DNA from: Asterias rubens
Taxonomy: Eukaryota; Echinodermata; Asteroidea; Forcipulatida; Asteriidae
Assembly: GCF_902459465.1 (NCBI RefSeq)
Contig: NC_047069.1
Span: 1 to 64,000 of the forward strand
Length of the DNA stretch: 64,000 nucleotides
Reading direction: 5' to 3'
In this document: positions 11,576-25,900 of the stretch, piece after piece
Layout: each line of letters opens with the position of its first letter
Numbering within the stretch: position 1 is the first letter of the stretch
Made by a program: the position numbers and the translations under genes
The notes under the pieces: model-generated
Databases searched by the model: none
What the model was told of the DNA's origin: nothing
Seen by the model: the letters and a program-made list of their open reading frames with translations, nothing else

Positions 11576-11969
11576 ATTTACTGTAAATGTATTGTGAGTG
11601 AACAATTTTGACACCTAGTTTTGAAATGTCCAGCAAATTATGACACCCTTTTACCAAATCCCGGCTAAAACTTTGTTTCGACTAGAATGTGAAATCTTCT
11701 TTGGTCAACTCTGCATCTGTTGGTAGGCATGAAGAGCAGGGCAGTCTGTGGGCATCCCCTGTGTAAGTCAAGAATAGAGAGTGGACATCAGAAAACAAAA
11801 ACAACCCAACAATTTTGATTTCTATACAGTTTTTATTTTACTGGTATGAAATTGCTCGAAATTTACTGCGAGCAAATTCCATGCCAAAGCATGGTTATTA
11901 GGGACAGGATGTTGATGCGGCACTGTGGATTTGTGCGATGTAAATATACGCATACGAGTCTAATCACTG

Positions 11970-12366
11970 GCCTAAAGGCACTGAACACGTCTGGTAATTG
12001 TCAAAGACCAGTTTTCAAACTTGGTGTATCTCAGCATAGTAGCAAATCTGTGACAAATTTGGACTTGATTGGTCATCAAACTTGCAAGATGGACTCGATC
12101 GGTCATCAAAGTTGCAAGAGAATAACGAGAGACAAAACACCCTTGTTGCATTCATTTGTGTAATTTCAGATGCATGATAAAAGGCTTCAGCTGAAGTATT
12201 TTATTATTTGAGTGAGAAATTACCTCTTTCTCAAAAACTATGTTACTTCAGAGGGAGCCGTTTCTCACAATGTTTTATACTACCAACAGGTCTCCACTGT
12301 TCATTAGCAAGTAAGTTTTTATGCTAACAATTATTTGGAGCAATTACCATGATGTCTAGTGCCTCT
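11970..12366 (-). mobile_element. M1 MITE copy, reverse orientation
   Basis: It runs from CTAAAGGCACTGAACACGTC to ACCATGATGTCTAGTGCCTC and contains TTTCTCACAATGTTTTATAC. A short internal direct duplication (ACTTGATTGGTCATCAAACTTGCAAG, then ACTCGATCGGTCATCAAAG) makes it slightly longer than the other copies. Confidence 0.85.
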
Positions 12367-12962
12367 AATCTCTGACTTAATCTATTTCCCTCAAACCAAT
12401 GATTTTTGTTGTCATTTTCATGGACATGTTTGTATACGATGCAAGATTATTGAATCAAGTTTTCCACATTGGAAAACAAACAAATCTGACTTTATGTTTA
12501 AACAAAGTGTAGCTTCTTTTAACAAAACAGTTTTCTTTATATTTGTAACAAATCTACTGTTGAATATAGATTCCTTGATGATGTGGCGTCATAACATAGT
12601 TTAATTTAAAATAACCCGGATTCCCATGAAGATTTCAAGTTTGGTTTTATGTTTTGATTTCTACGTATATTACAATCTGTGGCGTAACTAGACATTTTTA
12701 TTTTTTTGAGGGAGGCAAGTGGGACCAGAGACATAATCTTGAAGGCTATGCGATGCATCAACCATTTATTTTTTTCGACCTCATTTGGGGGATGGACAAC
12801 AGGGGGATCCAGCCATCTCTTGCCCCACTTGGTTAAACCACTGAGTGCAATACAATCGTTCAATAAATCTTGAAGCAATCAGTTACAATGAACACAACAT
12901 ATAAATAATTAACACAAACTTGAACCCAAATAACTCAACAAAAATAAAATGAACACACAAAC
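12367..12962. other. Gene-free stretch
   Basis: I see nothing recognisable. It is AT-rich, with short open frames that overlap on both strands and show no splice-site or homology support. Confidence 0.5.
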
Positions 12963-13331
12963 ATTAAAGGCACTGGACACTATTGGTAAATACTCAAAAT
13001 AATTGTGAGCATAAAAACTTACTTGGTACATCGAGCAATGGAGAGCTATTGATAGTATAACAAATTGTGAGAAACAGCTCCCTCTGAAGTAACATAGGTT
13101 TTCAGAAAGAGGTAATTTCTCACTTGTATAATAAAAGGTTTCAGGCTTGAAACCTTTCATTAGCCATCTGAAAACACACAAAGTTGTGCAACAAGGGTGC
13201 GTTTTCTTTCATTATTCTCTTGCAACTGCGATGACAAATTGAGTCAAAATTTTCACAGATATGCATACGTTGTGATACCCCAAGTGAGAAGACTGGTCTT
13301 TGACTATTACCAAAAGTGTCCAGTGCCTTAA
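12963..13331 (+). mobile_element. M1 MITE copy, full length
   Basis: It runs from ATTAAAGGCACTGGACACTA to TACCAAAAGTGTCCAGTGCC TTAA. The ends are inverted and both carry TTAA. The interior contains GTGAGAAACAGCTCCCTCTG and GAAAACACACAAAGTTGTGC. Confidence 0.9.
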
Positions 13332-13468
13332 ACAGTAAACAACCCCCGATATTTGTGGAAATTGGGCAAAGAAGTCACCCCAAAATATTACAAACATATG
13401 AAACTTTGAGACTCAACCCTTCTATTGGGTGGTTTTTGGTCAATAGAACTCTCAGTAACCAAGTAACA

Positions 13469-13645
13469 CCTGTTTCAGACAGGCGCTCCAGAGTTGCGCC
13501 AAACCATTGCAGTCGTTTGGAACGACTCTGGATTGCCTTGCTTTCAGACGTCGATCTTGCCATGAGCTGAGCCAATGTGAATGTTAGGTTAAGTTCGCAT
13601 GTCTAGAACAAAAAATTATTTGGGTTGACCTAAAGTCGCTCTGAA
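13469..13645. mobile_element. TIR element fragment, TGTTTCAGACAGG family
   Basis: TGTTTCAGACAGGCGCTCCA, TTCAGACGTCGATCTTGCCA and TTGGGTTGACCTAAAGTCGC match the fuller copies at 25367-25700 and 42421-42738. The right inverted end is missing here. Confidence 0.7.
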
Positions 13646-14557
13646 TCTATAAAATGGGTGTAAAGCTGTTTCACAAAAGACTGTGTATGTCTCGCGCGTA
13701 TTCAAACTTCTGGAACCATTGCATAGATGAGGTTTTATTTCATCAAATATGTTACTTTAATGAAGTTCATGGCCACGAAACTTACATATTTTGTTATGAA
13801 TTTAATTGTTTTGCTAAGTGAAAAAAAAAAAAAAAAATGAAATGAAATGAAAGCAAAGTCAACTCAACAAAATAACAAAGAAAATCTGAGAATTAAACTC
13901 AACTTAATTGCCAAAAAAATGAAGAAGTTGTGCCTACCTGATCACGCTTGTTTTGGACGTGATGATAATGGCCAGTTGCTGTAATTACCAGACGCTAAGC
14001 CTTTTCATTCTTGCTTTTGGCTTGAGACATCAGCGTCTTCTATAAGCTGTGTTAGGCGTAAATTTTACGACTGTCCGACCATTGCGCGTCCGCGTATAAA
14101 CCAGCTTCATGTGGTTGCACGAATTTAAACAAAAGTTGTTTCTAAAAGAAATTTTTTAGAAACTATGGGACGCATCCGTGTCCCAGAGTTTTATTTTTGT
14201 TTCAACAATATTTCAGCAAAAATTTGTATTTGTTATAAAAACAAAAACTAAGTTTATATTCTCGTTCCAAATCTAAATACATTTTTTTAACGAAGATTTG
14301 ATTTCAGAAAAATATTCGTTCTTCGTTTACGTGTTTTCATGTTTCGATATGCGCCAGACTTACACAGTCTAATGTAAGGAAATTAATTATATACAAACAA
14401 TATTTGCCTTGCTCTAACTAACTTTCCAAGTAGTCAATGTCATACATGATGTGGGGAATATATCTGGGCTCGATTTCATAAAGCACTAAGATTCATCTTA
14501 AGCTGGGTTGCCAATATTACCATTGTGATTTATATTGTGACATTGTAAAATCTGCCC

Positions 14558-14672
14558 TTAAAGGCACTGGGCACTATTGGTAATTGCTAACAAATCATTG
14601 TTAAAACTAATTTGGCAATGAGCAATGGAGAGCTGTTGATAGTATAAAACACTGTACGAAATGGCTACATGA
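14558..14672 (+). mobile_element. M1 MITE left-end fragment
   Basis: TTAAAGGCACTGGGCACTAT through GGAGAGCTGTTGATAGTATA is followed by a sudden end. It lies 19 bp downstream of the PLRG1 stop codon, so it probably sits within that gene's 3'UTR in antisense orientation. Confidence 0.8.
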
Positions 14673-14690
14673 GTTTAAGTACCTGATGTT

Positions 14691-17600
14691 CTAGTATTTC
14701 TTCTTCTTCATGATTTCCGGCTTCCAATTGATTGGGTGTGTATCTTCCGTCTGTAAAACAAAAATTAAGCTCAGTTTAAATTGACCAATCAAGAATAAGA
14801 GTATAGTCAAATAAAAATAATTATAATAATAATAACACAGTATTTGTAGAGGCGCACTTTAGTCTGTTAGCAAACCATTCAAAGACTCCGATCAAGATGG
14901 AAAAGAGGAATCGTGATTTACCAAAGAGCTTCATTAGTCAGTAGTATGTCAAGTAGTTAGGTCAACTGTGTTACGCAAACTGTGTCGACTGCACTTACAA
15001 ACCGAAGTTAGGTCAAATTTTGACTCGGGATAAAAGTGCTGTAATATTTAGCATGAAAACAGACCTTGTTTTTTAAGATGGACTGTGATAGTAATAAGTT
15101 TCATAACTAAAACAATCATTAGAGCAATTCCATGGTTACTACTATTACGTTTTTGATGTACTTTTGAGATACATTGGGCTGTAATACCCTTACTGAAAAG
15201 GTTTACGTTAAGGAGAATTGACAATAAAGTGTAGATTCGTGAATAGAATATACTCACCTTCGGGTCATACATTGTAATCAAATCTATTCTCTGACTTTAA
15301 CTATTTCCCCAATTGGTTATATAACAATTTCAATGAATTGGATTTCTCAAAAGTAATTGTAATTCCAAAGAAGTTAGGGTAGACCTAGACCTACTTCAGC
15401 ACTGAAGATGAAATCCAGTATATTGGATCTCACATTAAGAAAATTTACCGAAAATGTAGCGTTAGTAACCAATTTTGTGTGTCTTGCTTATCATGCATGA
15501 CACGTTTTTCTGGATCTTATCTTTGGTGCTTAAGTAGGTCTAGGTCTCAACCCTAACTTCAAGAAGGATAACAGCTATTTGTGACCCAGCGGATAAGAAA
15601 ACCAAACTCAAGCTCTGGTGTTTCTGTTCAGCAGAGTGTGGGTCCGAGTCCCAGATATGACACTTGTGCCTTAAAGAAAGACACTTAACCCCATCCTTTG
15701 GATGGGACGTAAAGCTGTTGGTCCCCTGTGGTGTGCAATGCAGGTAAAAGAACCTAGTGTACTTATCGAAAAGAGAAGGGGTTCCCCCCGGTGTTCCTAG
15801 TTCGATTGGATAACAGCTATTTGTGACCCAGCGGATAAGACAACCAAACTCAAGCTCCTGGTTTGATTGGCAGCGTATTGCGCCACAGCACCTTGTAAAC
15901 CATTACATGGTGCTATGTAAAAGGAGTATAGGTCTCATAATTCAAAGGTAGTCCCACATACCTTGCAGGAAAATACTGTATGTTAAAGTGTATTGACCGT
16001 CACTGATATGCGCGCTATAAAAGAAGCCACTATTATTACTATTATTAGACATTTTGCTCACCGCTTCTTCATCCTCCTTGTATATCTTAATAGTTTTATC
16101 TGCCTCGGCTGTGATGAGTCGACTCTGGCTGTTATCAAACATGCAAGCAAATATACCAGCCTCGCTGTCCATTGAGCCAGGTTGGATTGGGGCTTGGGTA
16201 CGCTGGAAATTGTAGCCTGTCCGCCAGTCCCAGAAATGTAGGCTCCCATTGTCACCTGATTACAATGAGAATGAAGAAGCAAAACATGATTTGGGGTTCA
16301 AATAACACACTAAAGGCACTGGACACTATTGGTCATTACTAAAAAAAATTGTTAGCACAACAACTTTGTTGATGAAGAGCAACGGAGAGCTGTTGACGGT
16401 ATAAAACATTGTGAGAAACGGCTGAAGTAACTTCAGGCCTGATTTCTTTTTTGGGGCATCTGAAAACACAAAAATTTGTACAACAAGGGTGGTTTTTCTT
16501 TCATTATTCTCTTGCAATTTTAATGACCAAAATGTTCACATTCCATTGTTTATTTGCATATGTTTGGATACACCAAGTAAGAATACAGGTCTATGTCAAG
16601 AACCACATTGTACCGTGCCTTTTAATATAAGTTCACAAAAATCATCAAGTGAAAAATCATCAAGTGAAAAATCATCAAGTGAAAAATCATCAAGTGAAAA
16701 ATCATAAAGTGAAAAATCATCAAGTGAAAAGTCATCAAGTGAAAAATCGTCAAGTGAAAAATCGTCAAGTGAACAATCATCAAGTGAAAAATCATCAAGT
16801 GAAAAATCATCAAGTAAAAAATCATCAAGTGAAAAATCATATAGAATGCTCCAGATTGCACAGTTGGGCATTTCCAACCAAGATAAACACTAGTAGAAAC
16901 ATTCCAAAGATCTTGTTTCAATTCAGCATCCTTCAACCAAACATCAACAAAAGTGGGCCAAGGGTTTCGAAAAATCCTGGGGAGAACCTTGCATACTTAA
17001 AGGCAGTGGACACTATTGGTAATTACTCAAAATAATTATTAGCACAAAACCTTACTTGGTGACGAGTAATGGGGAGAGGTTGATTGATAGTATAAAACAT
17101 TGTGAGAAACGGCTCCCTCTGAAGTGCCATAGTTTTCAAGATAGAAGTAATTTTCCACGAATTTGATTTCGAGACATCAGATTTAGAATTTGAGGTCTCG
17201 AAATCAACCATCTAAAGGCACACAACTTCGTATGACAAGAGTGTTTTTCTTTCATTGTTATCTCGCAACTTAGACGACCAATTGAGCTCAAATTTTTACA
17301 AGTTTGTTATTTTATGCATATGTTGAGATACACCAAGTGAGAAGACTAGTCTTTGACAATTACCAATAGTGTCCAGTGTCTTTAATATAATAAAAAAATA
17401 TAACAAATGATTTGAATACGCTTACCCCCAGAGACAAGTACACCGTCTGAATTGACAGCCAGGCAGTTTACAATAGCATTGTGACCACTCAGGTTCTGGA
17501 CAAAGTTACCATCAGGAAACTTCCATTGTTTGATGTTGTCTGGAGAAGCAGATGCCATCATGTGTCTGTTAATGCAAAAATATTGTTTTAAAGTGGAAAC

Positions 17601-20600
17601 CTAGACTGAAGCTTTCACAACAATGTTCACATATTGAATGTTTTGAACATGAACACTGTGGCATGGAGTAGATCTCATAATTCAAAAACCTAGTCACACA
17701 TACCTTGCAGGAAATACTGTGTTCCTGGTTTGATTGGCAGCATATTACGACACAGCACCTTGTAAACCATTACATGGTGCTATGTAAAAGGTGCACTTAT
17801 CAAAACGAGAAGGGGCTCGCCCTGGTGTTCCTGGTTTGATTGGCTGCATATTACGACACAGCACCTTGTAAACCATTACATAGTGCTTTGTAAAAGGTGC
17901 ACTTATCGAAACGAGAAGGGGCTCGCCCCGGTGTTCCTGGTTTGATTGGCTGCATATTACAACACAGCACCTTGTAAACCATTACATGGTGCTATGTAAA
18001 AGGTGCACTTATCAAAACGAGAAGGGGCTCGCCCTGGTGTTCCTGGTTTGATTGGCTGCATATTACGACACAGCACCTTGTTAACCATTACATGGTGCTA
18101 TGTAAAAGGTGCACTTATCAAAACGAGAAGGGGCTCGCCCCGGTGTTCCTGGTTTGATTGGCTGCATATTACGACACAGCACCTTGTAAACCATTACATG
18201 GTGCTATGTAAAAGGTGCACTTATCAAAACGAGAAGGGGCTCGCCCCTGTGTTCCTGGTTTGATTGGCTGCATATTTCGACACAGCACCTTGTAAACCAT
18301 TACATGGTGCTATGTAAAAGGTGCACTTATCAAAACGAGAAGGGGCTCGCCCCGGTGTTCCTGGTTTGATTGGCTGCATATTACGACACAGCACCTTGTA
18401 AACCATTACATGGTGCTATGTAAAAGGTGCACTTATCAGAACGAGAAGGGACTCACCCCGGTGTTCCTGGTTTGATTGGCAGCATATTACGACACAGCAC
18501 CTTGTAAACCATTACATGGTGCTATGTAAAAGGTGCACTTATCAAAACGAGAAGGGGCTCGCCCTGGTGTTCCTGGTTTGATTGGCTGCATAATACGCCA
18601 TACAGTTCTTTGTAAACCTTTACATGGAGCTATGTAAAGAAATAAGTCTCATACTTCAACACATAGCTCCACATATACTTTGTAGGAAAACACTTCAGGC
18701 ACAGCTATTGTCCTCTTATTCTTGATTTACAAAAAAGGCAAAGTAGCCAAGTTTCCATTTAACTTGTTACCATGTACATTTCATCTAAAGCAAAGAAAAC
18801 ACCACAAAACAAGAGTAAATATAAACATGAATAGTAGACTTGTGGGTACAGCCATGTGTAAAATCTCTTCAAACACCATTAACTACAAAACAACTCTAGT
18901 ACTCACAGCTTTGGATGGATGACCAGAGCTCTGACACTCTTCTTGTGATTGGTCAGAGTTGCACGACTTTTTCCAGCTGCAAGATCCCAGAGACGTACTG
19001 TTGAATCGTGGCTGCCACTCACAACCTGAAAACAAAATGTTATCATTATTAACCTTGGATTGTGGAAACTGTTTAACCTTGAAAAGATTTTTTAAAAACG
19101 TTTACTGAACGTCTATCAACTTTGACATATAATAATAATAACAACTAGTTCTTATATAGCGCATTTCACAATAACCATATTAATGCGCTTTACATTTACA
19201 TCTACCGCAGAGTAGATTTTCGGGAGATCTCTCAGTTCTGAATAGAACTGTCCTGCTTTCTAACTACTACGTGGGCGGAAGGTATAGAAAACTGGCTGGG
19301 ACTACTTCTTTAGCTTATAGGATCGTATTAACTGCACAACAACGGAGTGACTTCTTATTTGGTCTCAACGTTTCAACTAGCTTTCTCTAGTCATCGTCAT
19401 CAGACTGCAAACCAAATTTATATTAATAACATATGTTATATCGTTGCGGTACTCACTGCCAAAACATAGAATTTGAACTGCCTCTAGCTATCGGGCAACC
19501 TCGGTAGTCTAGTTGGTGAGACACTGCTCTAGAATTGCAAGGGTCACATGCCTGTGATATTTTTTCACAGGACACGGGGGAAAGTGCTGAGTATACAGTG
19601 CTAACACACATCGCGATGTATGGGTATAAACCAAAATTAATATTCTTTATCCCCGATGCAAATTTAACATCTCTTATATTATTATTATCGCTATTATTAT
19701 TTGTACCTACCTGTGGTTCTGCAGCCTGGCATTTGACTGTGGCGACTGTGTTTGTATGTCCAGCTAATGTATGGATACAGGCCTTTGTTCTCATGTCCCA
19801 GATACGTACAGTTGAATCACGGCCGCAGGTAGCGAGGATATCAATGGTTGGATGAATGTCCAGAGCATGGACGGCGCTAAGGTGACCATGATAATGCCGG
19901 ATTACCTGGAAAAGTCAAGTGTAATATTGAATTATTAAAACTATTTTATTTCTCCCCACAAGTTCAATCAGATTACACACAAAAGATAAATAAAAAAGAT
20001 ATGGAGAAGGAAGACTAAGGAGAACAAAAATCAATTTCCCTATAACATAAAGGTTCAGTTTGCAGATTAAAACATTTATAAAAGGTACAGACATGTGAAA
20101 GACATTTACACAGGGGATAAAGAAGGATGACAAATTTCAAAATAACAGTTAAAAACTTTGAGGTGTACGGGTTTTTAACTTGCCCATCAATTCAATGCAG
20201 CAATCAACTGTTAAAATCATGGAGAAATCGGTTGATTGCTGCATTTAATTGATGGGCAAGGAGTTCCACCAACAATTTTGGGTTGAGCGAAGACAAATTG
20301 ACTAGAGTGGTATTTGAACCAAAGACCTCTGCTCTGGCACTCTATCAACAGAGCTATGCTCTTTGTTGCTTTTGATTCTTGCAAATGAATGCGGTGAACA
20401 CATGTGGGGGATGAGACAAGAATTTGTGAAGGTATTGGTAGGTTTCTGTGGGTTAGGTAAAGGCCAAGTTCCGGCCGTGTGTTTTTTGCCCAGATGCGCT
20501 GTTCGCACAAGTGTTTCGATCATTTCAATCATTGTGCATTTGAAATCAACCAGGCAGTAATTGCAAAAAAAGTTCTATGATCTTGAAATGGATTGCAAGA

Positions 20601-22953
20601 CCAAACTTGCAATACCCATGGGGATATAGCATCATGTTGTATGTTTGAATGATCATCTTCTCGTCAAGGAAACTCGGCAAACTCCAACAAAGGGATATAA
20701 ACACCAAGCTGGCAACAGCCACGCACGCCCTAAAGATGAGAACACGACACAAGAACCATACCCTCGAACAAGATCACACACCACCTTTCAGCAGGGGTCA
20801 GTCGAGAACAACACTGTACAAAATGGCACTACATCATCATCGTTCAGGTGGAAGATACATGAATAGCAGTCCTACATGTTCTTGAGACTCGATCTAAGGT
20901 TTCTTAAGCCCTGCCTCAGGTCGACCTACACTTTTCTTGCTCCCACAACAAATTATTGGCAACGCGCAGACAAAATATGCTCAGGTCACAACAACTGAGA
21001 AATAGTGCTTGCGATTGGTTCCCGACCGTCGGGATCACGTGGGACAAATTGAAATTGTTCTACTCTTGCGACTGTTATATTTTCGAGCGGCGACTGTTTC
21101 AGATTGTCTTAAAATCATAGCAGTTACGCTCAGGTCGTAAATAATTGCAGACAGAAAAATTATCGATGGCCTTAGCTCAGGCGCAGTGTAATCCTGAAAA
21201 GTCAGTCGCCGACTGTTTTTTTGTCAACGCAAGGTCGACCTGAGGCCGGCTTTAAGATTCTTGGGCAAGAGATTCTTAAGCTGGAGATTGGAGTAGCAGA
21301 CGACCCTTCATTAAACTTTTTTCTTGAAGACTTGCTGATTTTAGACGACATGTTTGCAAAGGATAGGATATAAATGAATACGAGTCGATGTGATTTATGC
21401 ATAAGTCTATTCTTCTTACCTTGTTTTGTTCAAGATCCCAACATTTGACCTGTTTGTCTTCACTGCAAGAGAATAGATATGGCTGGCGTTTACTAACAGC
21501 AAGGCCCCGCACAGCACTGATATGACCAGTCAGGGACAACTTCAGCTTACCGCTTGCCTGAAAAGTAAGCCAAAAGGATATGATTATGTTACATGAGGTC
21601 TCAAAATCAAATTCAAATATTTTAGTGAGAAATTGCTTCTTTCTCAGAAACTACGTCACTTCAGGGGGGAGCTGTTTCTCACAATGTTTTATACCATCAA
21701 CCTCTCCCCATTATTTGTTACCAAGTAAGGTTTTATGCTAATAATTATTTTGAGTAATAACCAATAGTGTCCACTGCCTTTAAAAGAGAAATACATCTTC
21801 CATGCCTTCCTTCAATTCAGGCATTGGGTGTTTGTAAGAAGAGTCCTCACGTCTTTCCATATCAACAACAAAGTTTGACACAATAATAAAGTAAAGATAC
21901 TGATATTTCCATAGAAAAGAACTAGATCTGGGTAAATATTTTCAATGCTCTAATCAGAGCCAAACCAGAAGGGGAGATGACGAAGAAATTTCAGTTTTAG
22001 ATGTGGGAGGAAAACTCCAGAGAATTATTCCAGGGAAAACCCACGCAGTCAAGTAAGGACTGAAAACCCAATCCACTAGTGCCCCCAGTGGGATCCGAAC
22101 TGGGGTCCTAGAGGTTGCACCAACCTGACCGCCTGAAGAAAAAATCAATCACCATTTTGGTTGTTAATAGGTTTACATGTAAAACTAAAATGATTCACTG
22201 ACTAGCGCACAGTGAAATTGCCCACCAATATGGCGCAGCCAAGATTATTCTAATGATGACGACAGGTGAATTGGGTCAATATGCCATTAGGGAATATACT
22301 TTCTGATGAACTTACCAAGTCCCATATTTTGATGACTCTGTCGCTAGACCCTGTAACAAACCACTGATTCCCAGGCTCTACAGCAATGCTACGGACCCAA
22401 CCAATATGACCACTGATAACTCTGTAGAGCTTCCATGGAGGTCTCCACTGTGGCTTGGGCATGATGGGTGCTTTTCTGGTAACTAGAGCACCAGACTGCT
22501 TTCCTCCCTGTCCCTGCATTGAGACCAGTGCCTGAAAAAACAGAGACAAGTTTCAAGCATAGAGTTATATATAAGAACTAGAGGGCGCACTGGCCTATAT
22601 ACGCGCTCCGCTATGCGCGCAGGCGGCCATTTTCTAAGTTGATAAAACAGCCATCTCACAGCGTGTGTTTGTGCGGCCATTTTGTAAGTTGAACAAACAG
22701 CATCGCGTGAGCGTTCAATAAAAAAAACCTCAAACGTGTATTTCATATTCGACGCGCGTACAGAATGGCGGCTTGTCATCTTGCGGTCCTGTCGCGTTTG
22801 TGCAAGAAGCATCACGAGTGCGCCCTCTAGTTCTTATATATAACTGTATGGTTCCAAGTGAGTTTTGTGGTAAAAAAACATCAACAAAGCAATGCCACAC
22901 CAGCATCAATAACACTGACAGATATAGTCAAGTTCCAAGTGTGGCGATACTGT

Positions 22954-22993
<40 letters not shown>

Positions 22994-25900
22994 TAATAAT
23001 AATAGAAGTGGCTTCTTATATAGCTTACATATCCGTCACTCAGTGACACTCCTGGCGCTGTAATATACAGTATTTCCTGCAAGGTATGTGGGACTATGTT
23101 TGAAGTTTGAAAACTAATCCTTTTACATAGCACCATGTAATGGTTTACAAGGTGCTGTGGCACAATACGCTGCCAATCAAACCTACCCCTTCTCTTTTTA
23201 ATAACTGCACCGGGTTCTTTTACATGCGTTACATAACACACAGGACCAGTGGCTTTCCGTCCCATCCGAGGGACGAAGCATCATGGTTAAGTGTCTTGCT
23301 GAAGGACACAAGTGTCATGACTGGGACTCGAACCAACACTCTGCTGATAAGAAACACCAGAGTTTGACTCCGGTGCTCTTAACCGATAGGTACATAAATC
23401 TCTACTGAGTACTGGGCCCGATCCTTAATTTTTTGTTTGCATCAATTTAATGCAAAATGTGTAATCAATTTTTCACTATTTTCTCGTGACCCAGATGGCT
23501 GATCGACTTCAAACTTCTACAGGTTTGTCAGTTTATGTATATAGTGGATTACATAAAGTGCTTACACTGCCAGCAACAGTTTTGTTAGCAAAAACCAGTT
23601 TTGTAATGTTCCTTTAAGACATATACTTCTATAACTGTTTTGTGAATGGTTAGTCTTACCTTGGATGTGGGTGGTCCGGCCCTCTCTGGTATCCCAGCAT
23701 GCCTCTGAATCTCTTCAACACCAGCTGCCGTCTTTTCATTATCCAACCTGAGAATCAAAACAGCATCACATTTATAATCAGGGTCCAGTTTCATAGAGCT
23801 GCTTAAAGACCATGGACACTATTGGTAATTGGTAATTGTCCAAGACCAGTATTCTCACTTGGTGTATCTCAACATATGCACAAAATAACAAACTTGTGAA
23901 AATTTGAACTCAATTGGTCGTCGAAGTTGCGAGATATTAATGAAAGAAAAAAACCACCTTGTCGCACCATGGTCACACGAAGTTATGTGCTTTCAGATGC
24001 TTGATTTTGAGACCTCAAATTTAAATTCGTTGAAAATTACTTCTTTCTTAAAAACTAGGTCACATTAGAGGGAGCTGTTTCTCACAATGTTTTATACTAT
24101 CAACCTCTCCCCATTACTCGTTACCAAGTAAGGTTTTATGCTAATAACTATCTTGAGTAATTACCAATAGTGTCCACTGCCTTTTAACGTTTCGATCAGT
24201 ATGCTCTGATCATCTTCAGAAGGAACAGGATTTTGGATTAATGGCCTTTGTTTAAATGAAAGATCTTTGTTCACAGTCAGTCAAAAGGTGGGAATTTCGT
24301 GTTGAGAACTACATTAATTTGCGGTGTGAATGTTTGTCTGGTTCAGACTTATATTTTGTTACCTTACAGCGCCCTGAGGGGGAGTCAAACTGCAACTGTT
24401 TTGCGCTTAACATATTTTCTTTATTAATTATCTTCTTATGTTTGCCTCTACAGCCACAAACAAAGCAAAAATGTTCATTTAACACAACATGCTTTTGTGT
24501 TATAAATCAGTGTTCTCCCTTAAAGGATTTGGGTACTTTTTCAAAATGTCCATACATTTACATTAAACTTACAGGGTTTGAAGATATTGATAGTGGAAAG
24601 CTTCCCTTTAAATCTTACTTACTGAGGTGCTGTAGTTTTTGAGAAATGAGTTAAACAATGTCATGAAAATCCGTTTGTTAGTGATTAAAATAATTTTCAT
24701 GACATTGTTTTACTCATTTCCCAAAAACTACAGCACCTCAGCACGTAGTATTTTCAGGGAAGCTTTCTACTATCATTATCTTCAAACTGTGTAAGTTTTG
24801 TGTAAATCTGTGGACATTGTGTATTTTGTCCTACAAAAGTTACATACACCCTTAAACACTGGTCCGCTTGCCAAATGCCCGTTAAACACATAAGGACCAG
24901 TCAAAATTTTCTCCAAGTAGACTGGATGGCTATTCAATCTTAATTTAATTTAATTTTGGTTTTAACCTTATACACTGATGTGTTTTAGCACTGTATAATC
25001 AGTACTTTCCAGAGTTCTGTGAAAACAAAATCACAGGCATATTACTTGCATTCTGTATTGAAAACACCCTACTTAATGTGAATAGTGGACTTTGGGGCAC
25101 TATGACAAGCTAACTTGTCCTGCTTGCTAGTCACTGAAAAGGTTAAGGGAAAACCCCTGCATTTTTATACTAACCATGCTTGAGATGGTGGTAGGTTTGC
25201 TAATACACCCTGCACTGCCTTTTGACTGAGTGGAGTTTGATGAGCAGCAGTACCTGCAGATAGCGGCACACCTAAGGACAATAAAAAACAAACAAATATA
25301 ACATGGTTTGAGGGTGGACAGTCGATTTTACTATTCATGATCTAGAGTCGAATTCTCACTGATTCACACTTGTTTCAGACGACACACCATAGTTAGGTCG
25401 AACCAAATAGATTAGGAGCAACTCTAGGTCGACACAAATAAATTTGGGCTCCAGACAGGCAAACTAAACCTTACTTTTAAATTAGGTTTATCTCATGACA
25501 AGATCGACGTCTGAAACCAAGGCGCTCCAGAGTCGTTCCGAATGACTGCATCAGTCGATCTTTCAACTTCAAGTGCGTCCAGTCGCTCCCAACTGTTTCA
25601 GACGTCGAACTTTTCATTCAGAATTTGGTTTGGCACGATTCTGGAGGGCCTGTCTAAATCGAGTGTTATTCACCGTCAAAAAGCCAGATGCTGTTGTTGC
25701 TGTTTTTTAAGAGCCCGCCAGTATTCACGCACAGGTTAAATACACTCGCAAAGTAGACCGTCGTATGGGCAACAGTAATGCATGTGGTAAATACGCATGA
25801 GAAGCACACTTTCACATGTTTTACAGTGTACTAGGCCTACAATTAAGTCAAACATACCAAAACATTAAAAACACATTTCAATCTTGTTGTTTTACCATTT

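Noticed and set aside
16596..16936. Repetitive frames FSLDD and VKNHQ across the 15-bp minisatellite
   Set aside because: These are simple consequences of a 15-bp period, overlap on both strands, and lie in a PLRG1 intron with no splice support.
18003..18406. Open frames in the 106-bp array
   Set aside because: They are translations of a tandem SINE body, with no start context, homology or splice support.
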